A DNA stretch of 64,000 bases, taken from assembly GCA_015143295.1 (NCBI GenBank), contig CM026557.1, forward strand, positions 29,235,760 to 29,299,759, given 5' to 3'. The translations under genes were made by a program, and so were the position numbers. Positions 35,039 through 46,565 of the stretch are shown here, piece after piece. The notes beneath the pieces are model-generated. The model did not search any database, was not told the origin of the DNA, and was given only the letters and a program-made list of their open reading frames with translations. The DNA is from Tetracentron sinense. Lineage: Eukaryota; Streptophyta; Magnoliopsida; Trochodendrales; Trochodendraceae. The first letter of the stretch is position 1. Each line of letters starts with the position of its first letter.

Positions 35039-35523
35039 TTTTACGGTGTAAAATCATTTACATGGAAAACATTTTACAAGAAAACAATCATTTTCAAGAT
35101 TGTTTGTGCTGTTTGGCTGCAATATTGAAAATGTGGTGGAAAATGATTTTATTTTACTTTCCGATGTTTGTTTGGAAGGAAAATTTATCCAGGAAAACAT
35201 ACTCCCTAATAACTCTTAGAAAACTTACTCCATAGTAACTGTATAAATGATTTTCTCAATTCAATAAACCCACAAACCTATCTTAAAATCAATATATACC
35301 TAGAAACATATCTTAAACCATATAACAAATTATCATCCATTTTTATCAATTTATGTAGTCCAAAATTGACATGTTCAAATGGTACTTACCAAATATATCC
35401 ACCGATAACAAAATATACCATAAAGAGTTAATCTATCATCTTAAAAGTAGAAAAAGCTATATAGACATGTTCACTCTTAAAAAGAGCATCATCAAAACAA
35501 TCCAATAACTACTAACATATTCA

Positions 35524-36528
35524 CTACGAACAATCACCACTAGAAGAACCCTCCTTTTGAGACTGAAACTTGAGCATCCATTGGTGGTGAAACTCTTCAC
35601 TCTTGGCGATGAATCCATTTCCAATTATACGATGCTCTAACAAGTAATCAAAGGCTAAAATAAGTAATGAAGAATCAAAGCCTTCTGTTTTCATCACTTC
35701 CCTAAAAAGCTCCTTAGGAAAATTATCTTGATTCATTTCCCTAATTGCAGCAGCCATCTCTCCAATTTGTTGCGCCATCATATCGATTTTATTTTCCATC
35801 TCTTCACTTCGACGAAGTCTCTTTCCATGTTGTCGTACATTGGATGATGTACTATTCGATGAAACTTGTCGCTTTTCAGTATGTGTCCCCTCTCCTATCC
35901 CTTCAAGACCAATACAATCATCCATCACTTCATTCGTATCAATAGGAGGTACTGTCGATTCTGAATCTACATCAGCAAATGATTTGGCAAAATCTCCCTT
36001 TGCTTGATCCTCACCAACTACAAGTGCAATTTCCTCGTACATTTCAATTCTCTTGTTTAGGTATTGATCATTGTTAGGATATGCCTGAATTACAATGACA
36101 AAGTGTTAGTTCATATTATAATATTTTTTTTTAAAAATAGATATATTATAACATACCTTAATGTAGTCATTGTACACCATAGAACTAGCTGTGATCATCT
36201 TAAGATTATCATCCCATCCAAATCCACTACCCTTACGGACTTCCTGGATTGTCCGTCATGTGCTTCGAGTAGTTCTAAGGTGATTTTCCACATGTACGAC
36301 AGCACAAGACACATTGAACTTATCACTAACTTTGTTTGCAACGCGGGTGAAAGAGCTCTTCTTGAATGTTTTGTCAATCTTATTCCCTATCTTTGCCTCT
36401 TCCGCTAGAATTTCAAGGCATAACCGATCTATAGCTTTTGTCCACCTGAATTGCTTTTTTGTTTCCTCTTTTCTTTTGACACCATCTTGATTTTTTGATG
36501 ATTCAATTCCTATAAGAAATAAAATCAA
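35524..36528 (-). pseudogene. Harbinger ORF1: Myb/SANT-like protein (one stop)
   Basis: In PIF/Harbinger systems this protein binds the element ends and helps the transposase enter the nucleus. Two exons are visible: about 36157-36509 (after a TTCTTATAG acceptor) and 35524-36084. The first holds the Myb/SANT-like domain (FRWTKAIDRLCLEILAEEAK, then NHLRTTRST, then GSGFGWDDNLKMITASS). The second holds the variable middle, a basic KRLRR patch and a C-terminal helical region. A TGA replaces the expected Trp codon after RTTRST (about 36258), which would truncate the protein; the frame is otherwise open. An upstream first exon probably exists but was not found. Confidence 0.85.
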
Positions 36529-36813
36529 ATAAGGTAAAAGATATTATAAATAAGATAATTGTAGGAACAAAATGAGAGTTTCTCATACCTAACATGTAGG
36601 CTATCACAAAGGAAGTTAAATACTAGCATTATAATCTCTGTAAGACTTAAAAATGATGAAGAAAACTTATGTTTAACATAACCAACAATATATTAAAATC
36701 TGAGTTTTTCCCTGATCCATAATGAACTAAAATTCAGTTTTTAGCACAACTAGCATATGTTTGCCTTCATACATAATCAAAGTTTAACAAAACTAAAAGA
36801 ATATCACAAGTAA

Positions 36814-37349
36814 TCAACGTAACATATTTCCCCTATTCATATAGTCAATATACATAGCATTTGCTATGGCATCTCTTTTTACAACCCATTCTCTATTTTC
36901 TACCCTCTCTTCCCTTTGTGTCCTCCTTAAGAGTTGTGTTCCTTGTGTTCCAGATTGCATTTCTCGTTCAACGTCACGTGTGATATCATCAGTTGGATCG
37001 ACACCCATTATATGGTTGTGTAATACACAACACGCCAGAACAATATCAACTTGGGTTTTATAACTCCAATATGGCTCAGCATCTAGAACTCGGAAACGCT
37101 TTTTTAGCACTCCAAACGCCCGTTCAATAGTAGTTCGCAAAGAAGAGTGTCGAAGGTTGAATAACTCCTGTTCATTTTCAGGTGGGTGGTTACTATACTC
37201 TTTCAAGTGGTACCGAATTCCATGATAAGGAGGGATAAATCCATTGCGAAGCCCATACCCGGCGTCACCAAGAAAATATTTACCTACATTTTATAATAGT
37301 AACATTAATATTCATTATTAATCTTTCATCATATACAATACAATCACAA

Positions 37350-37385
<36 letters not shown>

Positions 37386-38201
37386 ACTTGAAGTCCGTTG
37401 GGTCTCGATAATGCATCATCCAATATACGAGAATCATGTGCTGAGCCTTCCCACCTGGCAAGCACATACATGAACTTGAGATCGAATGAAACAACAGCTA
37501 AGACATTCTGTATGGTTCCCTCTTTTCTACCATGAAACCTAGCTTTTAAATCAATTGGAACTGATGCATGGACATGTGTTCCATCTATTGCTCCTACACA
37601 ATCCTATTGATGTTTACAAGAATTAGCCAAAAGTAAGATAATTGAACAAACAAATTCATAAAAGAGTTAGTATGTACACAATGTTTACCTCAAACCATGG
37701 CCAGTATCTTCGGTTATGTTGTATTTCTGGAGAAATACAACATATGGGTGGTCTAATGAGGTCTTTATGTAGCTTTATAATCGCTTGTAACACAATGTTG
37801 AAATACCGGTGAATGGTCTCGCACGACCTATGAAAACGTGAGCCGATAACCCGCAATCTCACATTATGACCAATTATATGCAAAAATGTCACCATTTGTT
37901 CCTCAATAGACATATTGATTGTTGGCCGTAGTAAATTCTTGTTCTTGAGGACCTCCCAAAGCCTATAAAAAACGCGTGGGCTCGTACGTATTTGATCAAT
38001 GCAATGAAAATCACTGCTATGTATTATACTATTTATGTAGTCCTCTCTTTCCTTTTCTCTATTGATACGAGGCTCCTTAGGTATGTTATACATAGAATCC
38101 ACTACTAATGTAACTGTAACACCTGCAGCAATAACTGTAAAAGCAGCACCTGTGATGATTTGAGAGATAACTCTCTTATCAAGGTTGTTATCTTCATCCA
38201 T
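36814..38201 (-). CDS. PIF/Harbinger DDE transposase (three exons)
   Basis: This enzyme cuts and pastes the element at TAA/TTA targets. Exons are about 37689-38201, 37383-37603 and 36814-37283 on the minus strand, together about 400 codons and close to the usual length. The first has the helix-rich N-terminal part (FYRLWEVLKNK, MSIEEQMVTFLHIIGHN, SRFHRSCETIHRYFN). The second has the first catalytic Asp in GAIDGTHVHA and EGSAHDSRIL. The third has the second Asp in FLGDAGYG and the Glu in TIERAFGVLKKRF, so the DDE triad is complete. The first intron has matching phase and GT/AG ends. The donor of the second intron is unclear because an (AT)n run starts there. I see no stop within the exons. It may still encode a working enzyme if the second junction can be spliced. 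Confidence 0.85.
37342..37382. repeat. (AT)n microsatellite at a transposase splice junction
   Basis: About 40 bases of AT dinucleotide directly follow the second transposase exon, where related genes carry a few more codons and a donor site. Expansion may have damaged splicing. Confidence 0.75.
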
Positions 38202-40394
38202 CTACAATTATTTCAAAAAATATATTATTCTGAACCATTTTTTGTCGATTCTTAAGAACAAAAAGAAAGCCATAAATGAAGCATAATTCTACTACTCCTA
38301 ATTCCTCTACCTCACTAGATGATAAACATGTAAACAAATTAATATTAAAGATTAACCAACTTAGAGTGCTAATGCAATGAAAGGAATATGTCCATGAAGC
38401 ACAATAACAAGAAATATGGTGGGCCTTCGCTAGTTGTTGCCTGCACTGCCCGTTTTCTGCTGCCCGGCAACTTGGATAACTAACTCTTAACAGTCACTAA
38501 TCCATGTTGTTGTTTTGTTAGCCTGTAAGCGCGTATGTAATAACTAACTAAGAGGAGTGTTATCCTTATTCTAAAGCATCCCTTACTCTCAACCAAAAAC
38601 CAGCACTTGTTAAAGTAATGACATGTGTTGATTTTTGCTTGAGTGTAGGGCTGGCATGGTTCATCTAATTGAGTGAAATTCTATCCATAATATAGTTTTG
38701 TTTTTTTGTTTTTTGTTTTTTTTGGAGGGTAATCATTTATCTAGGTTAAGGAGTTAGGTTAAGTGTTGTTTTCTGGGTGAGAGTAGGGCTGGCATGGCAA
38801 CTAACTGATTGAAAATCTATCCACGATACAGTTTTTTTTTAGGGTAATCATTTATCTAGCTTAGGGGGAGTTGGGTTAGTACTAATGGGTCTCAATTATC
38901 ACATCCATAGACTCAAACCCGAGTCTATTGAGGAATAGTGCTATTGTTCTAAACAAAATACCCTCGCCATTTCTTATAATTGGTGGACAGGTTTCACCAT
39001 ACAAATGAGGCCATTTTTACATTTGTGAAGGTAACTTGAGCACATACTAACCCTCTAACTGGGGTTGCGGCCTAACCGTATTACCATTACCAAAAAAAAA
39101 AATGGTAATTTTGTCATAAAAAAAAAAACCAAGAAAAGGAAAAAGATATCATGGTCATAATCCAAAAGAATGTTGCACAACATGACAATGGTCACAAGCT
39201 GATAAGGTGGATACTGATGATTTGAGAGAGGGGAAAGCGCCTCGAGTACCTGGAAAGCCTAAACTGAACGAGAAGATGAATTGTGATTCGGGGCTCAACA
39301 AATATAGTTCTGACAACGATGATGTTGTATATACTAGGGTGATGATTCACCTGAAAATATCAAATGAATAGGTTAGGTTTTGAACCTTCAGGAAGAACTT
39401 ACTAGGTGAAGTCAAAACAATAAATGTTCATGCATGTCACTGAAACTATCCAGATACATATGATTTAGTGATCTATAAGGATATGGAGGTCCCAAGAAAA
39501 TTTCCCAAAGCAAGGCTTCCATCTTTGATAAGCATTCAACATAACTATATAACTTCTACTGTGCTATTCCAAACCTTGAGAACAAGTTAGAAGTAATAAA
39601 GATAGAGAAACTAGTAAGCTTGTGATTTTGAGAAAAAAAAGTTACGAGTCTTAAAAATACTAGGAAACCTTCTATTTTATTTACGAGAATAGCTAAACCA
39701 AAAGAGTATACTTTATATTTTCATTTTTCAGACCTAGTAATTGGAGATGCAACAGATATAGTGATTAACAAGCATCGTTACTTGTTAGCCTCATAGAGAT
39801 AAAAGGCAACCCAAAAGCATATACTAGGGTGATCTTTTTAAACCAACAGATCTGCACTCTCAAGTACCATACTAAGCGGCAAATGCTAGTAATTCTAAAG
39901 AATAATACATTCATGAGCAACAAAATGAAAGAAATTTGGATCAAATTCTTAGAATCTGTTCCTGAAGTTCTAGAAATAAATAAATCCAATCCTCATTCAC
40001 TCCAAAACCCAAATTAACCCCCCAATAGCAACCACCCAACAATCCCCCATTTCACAACACTTCTCTTAACAAGATCTACTCACTGAATCAAAATAATAAA
40101 TTAGCCCAAAAATATGTAAAAAAAATGATTGATCACAAAGGAAAAAAAAGAAAATTCACCAGCTGTAAACGAGATGGCTCACCAACATCCACACCTTAAC
40201 GTCTCCTTTTCCCAACAATAAATAAGCACCGAAGTACAAGGACAACAAATACTTCCAGCACACCCAACATGTTTATTCAGTGAGGGATAAAAAGTAGGAA
40301 AACTAGATTGTTGCTCATAAAATTTAAACGGCGGTTTATTCAGTTTTAGTCCCAGCACTTGTATGGGGACAATCTATCTTGGAAATGCTAGCCT

Positions 40395-40443
40395 TTTTTT
40401 TGTGTGTGTGTGTGGGGAGGGGGGGGGGGGGGGGGGGGGGGGG
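40395..40443. repeat. (TG)n followed by a ~25-base G run
   Basis: A short TG repeat leads into GGGGA and an unbroken G run of about 25 bases. Such a run can form quadruplex structures and is also a common site of sequencing length error. Confidence 0.85.
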
Positions 40444-40502
40444 TTGAAATGATAACAAACTCTCTAAGCACACAACCAATCTAAGGTCGCCGCTATATAA
40501 GC

Positions 40503-40618
40503 TGTCAGGTAAGTCCAAGCAACCACTCCAAAATGTCTGCATCAACATGTGGTGATGCTGGAAGCCTTGGGCAGGGGAAGTGAAGGCTTCACTAAGTAAT
40601 TCGCATCACTTGATGCCA
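40503..40618. repeat. 115-bp direct repeat, copy 1 (Harbinger interior)
   Basis: Text from GTAAGTCCAAGCAACC to CATCACTTGATGCCA recurs at 41206-41320 with only a few differences. It is an internal duplication about 700 bp apart, with no coding sense found. Confidence 0.88.
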
Positions 40619-41205
40619 ATGACTTATCTAAGAACAATTTGATTTTCAGAAAAAGCTTATGTTCTTTATAAATAAAAATGTTTATCCATGTTCTTTATAG
40701 ATGAAACGTTTCATTCATATGATTAAACAAGGTATAAAACTGAATTCTTGCTGAGAACTCTTCAAGAAAAGAAAACACAATAACAAGTAAACGAATTTTT
40801 GACAGATGAATAAAAATATTCTTGACAGATTTGCATTGATTCATCTTTCAAACTTCTCAACAAGTCAGACCAACCTATTCATTACAAAAACAAGAACAGT
40901 GAGGAAAAGAAAAAGGATTCAAAATAAGAGGTCCTTGAGTATATATATGTTTCTTATTTAAATTTCTCAAGAAGTCTCAAAACTCCCGAAATCCCATCAA
41001 GAAAAAGTACCAATCATTTAGAAATTCAACCAAATCAAAATCAGTGTTCAATTGCAGAAATTACTTGTTGACAGATTGGCATACATTTCCTATCTCTTCA
41101 TAACAGTCCTAAGAAATCCATCAAGAAACAAGAACCAAATCAAAATAATAGCCAAATGATTTATATAAATAGCATCAAAGAGAAGATCGCTGCTAAGGTG
41201 TCAAG

Positions 41206-41320
41206 TAAGTCCAAGCAACCACTCCAAAATGTCTGCATCAACATGTGGTGATGCTGGAAGCCTTGGTCAGGGGAAGTGAAGGCTTCACTGAGTAATTCGC
41301 ATCATTTGATGCCAATTACT
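41206..41320. repeat. 115-bp direct repeat, copy 2 (Harbinger interior)
   Basis: This is the second copy of the repeat at 40503-40618. The close match suggests a fairly recent duplication within the element. Confidence 0.88.
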
Positions 41321-41968
41321 TCAAGCAGAGTCCATGAACAGACCCTTAAAGCAATTCAACTACGAATTTGCCAACATTTACAGTCCAGAATCCAGATTAA
41401 TGGGCAGGTAGCTTAGGGAAATTTCTAGGGTTTACTCGAAATCATTTATTGAAATCTCTGTATATACATCTGAGACCGTAGATCTAAGAAATTCAAGAGG
41501 AAACAGCAGAAATTGGGAGATTTCTAGGGTTTACTCGAAATTATTCTTTTCTCAAAAGCAATCAGAGAAGATAGATTGGGATTACCGTTGTGTAGGGACG
41601 ACAATGGCGAAGAGAGATCTGCAAGATCGTGATGAGGAAGGCAACGGCGACGGCGACGGCGACGAGAGCTCTGCACGAATCTCTCTGGGTAGAAAATGAA
41701 AGAGTTTTGGTTTAAAAGTTCTCCCCAACACTTTTCTTCCGTTTTCCTGGAAAATGACTTACCACATTTTAAATGGTAAGTTATTTTCCTACTATATTGT
41801 TCATTTTCTGGAAAATGGTTTTCCTGGAAGATATTTTCCGTACAAACAAACATATGAAAATAATATTTTACGAGGAATCCATTTGTTTTCCCCTATTTTA
41901 CGTCCAAACAAACGGAGCCTAAGGGTCAGGATGGTTTTGAAGGGATCAGGCAGTTGTGTTTTATTCAT

Positions 41969-42326
41969 GGCAGCAAATCCTCTCCGGTGATAACCGGATT
42001 TTGCAAATCCGGTTATCACCCCTAGAGGTCACCACGTGTCTCCTTTGACACCCATTAACCATGGGTAAGGTTCACCCACCTATTTTTGGTTTTTTTAAAA
42101 AAATAATAATTCTTTTTTTAAAATTAAAAAACTGTTTTTAGAGTTTTTTTAATATTAAAAACAGTTTTTTAATTTTAAAAAAAGAATTATTATTTTTAAA
42201 AAAAACCAAAAATAGGTGGGTGAACCTTACCCATGGTTAATGGGTGTCAAAGGAGACACGTGGTGACCTCTAGGGGCGATAACCGGATTTGCAAAATCCG
42301 GTTATCACCGGAGAGGATTTGATGCC
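41969..42326. mobile_element. Foldback Mutator-like MITE, near-perfect 358-bp hairpin
   Basis: TTTATTCAT is duplicated at 41960-41968 and 42327-42335, a 9-bp duplication typical of Mutator-like elements. The two arms (about 41969-42135 and 42160-42326) are nearly exact inverted copies around an AT-rich centre. Each arm also contains its own perfect hairpin, GGTGATAACCGGATTT-TGC-AAATCCGGTTATCACC on the left. There is no coding sequence. A transcript would fold into a long double-stranded RNA. The element lies 40 bp beyond the Harbinger right end. Confidence 0.92.
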
Positions 42327-42335
42327 TTTATTCAT

Positions 42336-42729
42336 CTACCATTTTTGGTGTTCTTTCTTACCTTTTATGACCTCTCAGAGCATCTTTATTCTTTAGTTGA
42401 TGCTCGAACCTTCCACGGTTTTCCTCCATTAACCATAGCTCTTACCCGCCCGTTTTGACAACTATAAACTATACAGTTGTTGATTTTGTGTAATTTTTTT
42501 AAACAAATTTTCTATTCTAATTAGGTTAGACTTAACCTTAGGGAACAAGCGGTAACCTAGCCCTTGATGCACCGTGTCAAAAAATTCCCAGCCTCCCAGA
42601 TGCACTGTGCCAAAAATTTTCCAAAGACAAATAGTGGGTGCAACACGCACTTTGCACAATACGTGGTAAGGCATTTAATAAGAGGAGTGATAGCATGCAC
42701 TGCACATGTTTTGCCGAGAGAGCGAGAAG
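42336..42729. other. No recognised gene
   Basis: The interval is AT-rich and holds a local near-repeat of CCAGATGCACTGTGCCAAAAA-like text near 42567-42620. No gene or element end was found. Confidence 0.45.
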
Positions 42730-43041
42730 TCCAGTTACGCCACTCATAAGGTCTCCATGTTTCCCTTTCAACACTCCTTAATTGTGGTAATTGTGGTTAA
42801 GATTCACGCACCCCTAGAGTTCACCCACTTATCCTTTGTTTTTAGAAAAAAAATATGAAAAAAAATTTAACCATAATAGTTATTAAATTTTAATGAGGGT
42901 TTAAAAAAAATAATATTTTTTTCTAAAATCAAGGATAATTGGGTGAACCTTAGGGGTGGGTGAATCTTAACCACAGTTTGAGTCCGATTACGCCCTTGAG
43001 GTTGACATGTGTCTCTTTTGACACCCTTAACTATGGTTAAG

Positions 43042-44535
43042 TTTTTTTTTGGTAATGAGATATTCATTAATTAAGATGTAAAAACGTCCACAGTAGTAGC
43101 ATGGTTGGGCCCAGATACTTGGCCCACCTGTCGAGAACAAACAATAGCTAAAGGGGCATTTCTGAGGCTTGGATTTAACGCAAATTGGGCGGCGTCGTGG
43201 GCTGTCGAATTAACTTGGTGAGGAACAAATTTGAGGATGACCCGCCTGTTGCGAAGCCATAACAACTGATGTCCTTCAAAATTGAATAGATCTCCCAATG
43301 ATGTGGTGCAGCAACCCCATTTAGGAAGTCGGTGATCTCTTTAGAATCAGATTCAATGATTAGGCGATCCCAGCCTTTTGACGCTATCAAATCAAAACCC
43401 AGCTGAATAGCTTCGGCCTCAGCACCTGGCTCGAACCACCACTTAGGGGTTTATGAATTGTTGCAATGAAAAGGCCAAGGTGGTTATGAGCCACTGCTCC
43501 GGCACCGGTGGCGAGACCACTTAGAAGAGTCACACCATCCACGTCAATTTTTTATCCAATGTTGTTAGGAGGGACACCACTTCAGAGGCTCGCTGGCGAG
43601 TGGCTAACCTGCTGTCTGGACTGTCCTTGGAGGGAATACACCTTTACATAATTATTGCCAACATATACCAACCTTGTGGATCCCAGATATGGGGTTTGGT
43701 TTGGCCCCGTTGAAGAGTACATCATTTCGGTGAAGCCAAATACCCTAGGGAATGGAAATCATGAGCACCGCAAGCTAACTATGGCTACCACTGAACTCTG
43801 GGTGGGAGGCCTAGTGCTGCCACCAACTGAGGAAAGGGGTCTCCTCTAATGGGGAAAGCTGGAAGGAGAGGGGGGGAACAAAACCCTATACTCCTTGCGC
43901 ATGAGCATCCCAAAAATAGGTGGCTAATATTTTCTTTACCTGAATCAGAAAGAGGGAAGTTGTTATTGACCATTACATTCCGCTTACAAAGGTTGTCCGC
44001 TACAGCAAGAGCATTGTGGTAGAGACGCTAAAGAGATACTTTGACTTTTGGGGGGCCGGGATTCTCCAATTCATGCGCCCAATCTTCCCCATGGGGACAA
44101 TGGAATTACTACTAAAGGAGGCTTTGGATGAGTCGAGAAGTTGTTTGGCCAAGTGAGTGGCCGAGCTCACTTTGAAGGTACCTAACTAGGAATGATGCCA
44201 GATGAGTTTATCAGGGATGTGGTGGTGACTAAGAGCAATTTTTTGAATTTCAGAAATAATTGAGGGTGACATCTTGCTAGCAAGTCGATCCCTATCCCAA
44301 CATCTATGATCACTGTTGACAAATGAGGAAACCAAGGAGTCTCCCAAAGACGACCCAGGTTTTGGGACTAGTTCAAAGAGCAGAAGTGTAGGGATCCAAG
44401 GGTCAAGCCCTGCTCTCACTTGGACCCAGATCCAATCTACCAACAGAGGGGCGTCTTCCTGTTTTGGCATCAAGAAGAGAGGAGTGGGGGAAATAAATAG
44501 CCTTAATCGTCAACGACCAAAGAGAGTCCGGCTGA
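43042..44535 (-). mobile_element. 5'-truncated LINE 3' end on the minus strand
   Basis: The A-tail appears as a T-run at about 43042-43050, just after GGTTAAG; the right flank reads AATTAAG at about 44530-44536, a diverged target duplication. The copy holds only the last third of ORF2. It belongs to a different L1 group from the copy at 1-4102 and lacks the GGGGT...ACCCC hairpin. Confidence 0.85.
43071..44473 (-). pseudogene. LINE ORF2 C-terminal remnant: zf-RVT and RNase H
   Basis: Minus-strand pieces read, in gene order: DPWIPTL...RCWDRDRLASKMSP...DKLIWHHS (44186-44473), the pre-zf-RVT region; SGKENISHLFLGCSCARSIG (about 43900-43960), the zf-RVT domain; DRLIIESDSKEITDFLNG and VPHQVNSTAHDAAQFAL (43150-43390), the RNase H core and tail. 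The pieces lie in different frames with several stops, so the copy is dead. Confidence 0.85.
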
Positions 44536-44866
44536 TTTAGTAATTAAGATTCACCCACCCATAGAGTTCAGCCACCTATCCTTGTTTTTCAGAAAAAATA
44601 TTAATTTTTTTAATTTTTCATATTTTTCTAAAAACTACGGACAGGCAAGTGAATCTGTAGAGCCCCGGACTTTTTCACATTTAATGCATGACACTTTCAT
44701 TGCCATTTTGCCTTTAAAGAGATATAATTAATAAATAAGGAAGAAATTGGAAATTATGAAACATCAGAAATATTCGTTTTCGAAGTACGAACCCAACGCA
44801 AGTTGAATCGTCAAAATCGGACGAACGAGTCAAAAGTTATGGCCAAAACAGTTTGGAACTGCAGAC

Positions 44867-45052
44867 CACCGATCGCTCGGTCCATGGAGCGATCGATTGG
44901 TCCAAAACCGATCGCTCGGAGGCTATCGACTGGTCAAGATTTTTGTATGGGAAAATTTTCCAGAGAGTGAAATTTTAACCGATTGCTCGGTTATGAAACC
45001 GATCGATCGGTAGGCAACCGATCGATCGGTCATTAACACCGATCGCTCGGTA
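44867..45052. repeat. Palindrome cluster (ACCGATCGATCGGT units)
   Basis: Seven or eight units of ACCGATCGNTCGGT stand where the other two LTRs have TACGATCGATCGTA. The CGATCGATCG core is shared. The flanking bases change from TA...TA to AC...GT on both sides, so pairing is kept. Confidence 0.9.
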
Positions 45053-45989
45053 CTCGCGTTTTTGCAGAAATTTCAGTAAGGGTATTATGGTCTTTTGGTC
45101 GGTTTACTCTTACCTTAAGAGTCTTGCCCGAGCCTTTAGGGCATCATTCGACACTTAGAGAGTTTGAGAGAATAGGAGAAAGGGGAGAAGGCGATTCCAA
45201 CCTAGGGCTTGTCTTTGGAAGAGAGAAATCGGGTTTTGAGACCCTAGATTACTTCAAGCTCGGCTCTTCTCCAAGATCACGGCTCAAACACTCGTGGAGA
45301 GCGTTCTCCAAGCTAGGGCAGCAGCTACACGGTCGTTTTGGAAAGGGGTTTCTCCCCTCATTGTTCAAGGTCGGTACTTCTTGCTACCCTCATTGTGCTA
45401 TGAGATGGATGGTTGTGAATGGTGAATCGAGATGGAATGGGCGATTGGATGCCAATGGTTGTGTTGTGATGATTAAAATGGGGAGGGCATTGTTCCAATA
45501 ATGAACATGCATGCATGATTTGAGTAAAATCCATCTAGAAAAGCATGATGTAGGGTAAATCAATAATGAACACACCATGTTTGATGAAATGCCAAGATGA
45601 ATGAAAAGAATAATAAATAAAGAAAATGCATGCTTAAACATTTATGAAAATTGCTAAGGTTATGATAGTGTGTTTTCGCGCTTTCCCTAAATTGTTTAAT
45701 TTATTACTTGTATATATGGTAATGTGCAATGTATTGTGAATTTCTCAAAATGTCATATTTAATTTCCATCCCAAGTGTGTACACGATTACACGAGCACGG
45801 CATGAAACGACGTGATTTACCGATGTTTTCAAGGACGAGATGTAGAGGTGGGGCATATCCTACGATATGTTTCACTTCGCTTTTGGCAAGGACAAGATGA
45901 TCATGCATTGCATAGGGAAGGGTCTCTCATCCCATCGCATTACACGCATGGCATAGCATCTCATGACACTCAAGGCATGGCATGACACG

Positions 45990-46250
45990 CATGGATGCTA
46001 GTTGCGACGGGCTATGAACAGCAACTAGGCATACACATTTCGCATGGATGCTAGTTGCGACGGACTATGAACGGCAACTAGGCATACACATTTCGCATGG
46101 ATGCTAGTTACGACGGCTATGAACGGCAACTAGGCATATCATTCAGCATATAGGATACTAGTTGCGACGGACTATGAACGGCAACTAGGCATATCATTCA
46201 TCATATAGGATACTAGTTGCGATGGGCCATGAACGGCAACTAGGCATGTG
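45990..46250. repeat. Five 53-55 bp hairpin units in solo LTR
   Basis: GTTGCGACGG or a variant recurs at 46001, 46054, 46107, 46161 and 46216. Each unit contains CTAGTTGC, about 15 bases, then GCAACTAG, a perfect 8-bp inverted pair. No coding sense. Confidence 0.9.
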
Positions 46251-46565
46251 AACATGTTTAAATTCCGAATAAGCAAGCATGATACAAGCATGACAAGCAT
46301 GACACGGTAAATAAGTTCCCAATTACGCGAAGGGTATTTTAAGTCAAGTCAAGTGCATGGTGTTTTTCAAGGATTTTATCGGCTTTTCATGAACTGCAAG
46401 CATGATTATGAATTTCCTTATTTCTTTGTATGATATTAACTGTTCCTGATTCATATATATCTATATTGTTTCCTGGGTATGCATTGCTATCTCTTGCTAT
46501 AACTGTCGGTTAGTATTTAGTACCCGTTGAGTATTCCATGCTCAGCCGTACTTCTTATGTCGGCA

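Larger units (their letters stand above)
34430..41920 (-). mobile_element. PIF/Harbinger DNA transposon, 7.5 kb, nearly complete
   Basis: The ends are inverted repeats sharing GCTCC(A/G)TTTGTTT and GTAAAAT, flanked by TAA at 34427-34429 and 41921-41923. Inside are a DDE transposase and a Myb/SANT-like protein on the minus strand, the two-gene layout of PIF/Harbinger elements. A GC-repeat leader near 41550-41700 (minus) followed by AAACCCTAG text looks like the 5' UTR of their transcript. The 3.3 kb between that leader and the transposase carries no recognised domain. It contains a near-duplicate pair at 38640-38880, a 115-bp repeat and a poly-G run. A LINE copy lies just inside the left end. 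Confidence 0.93.
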
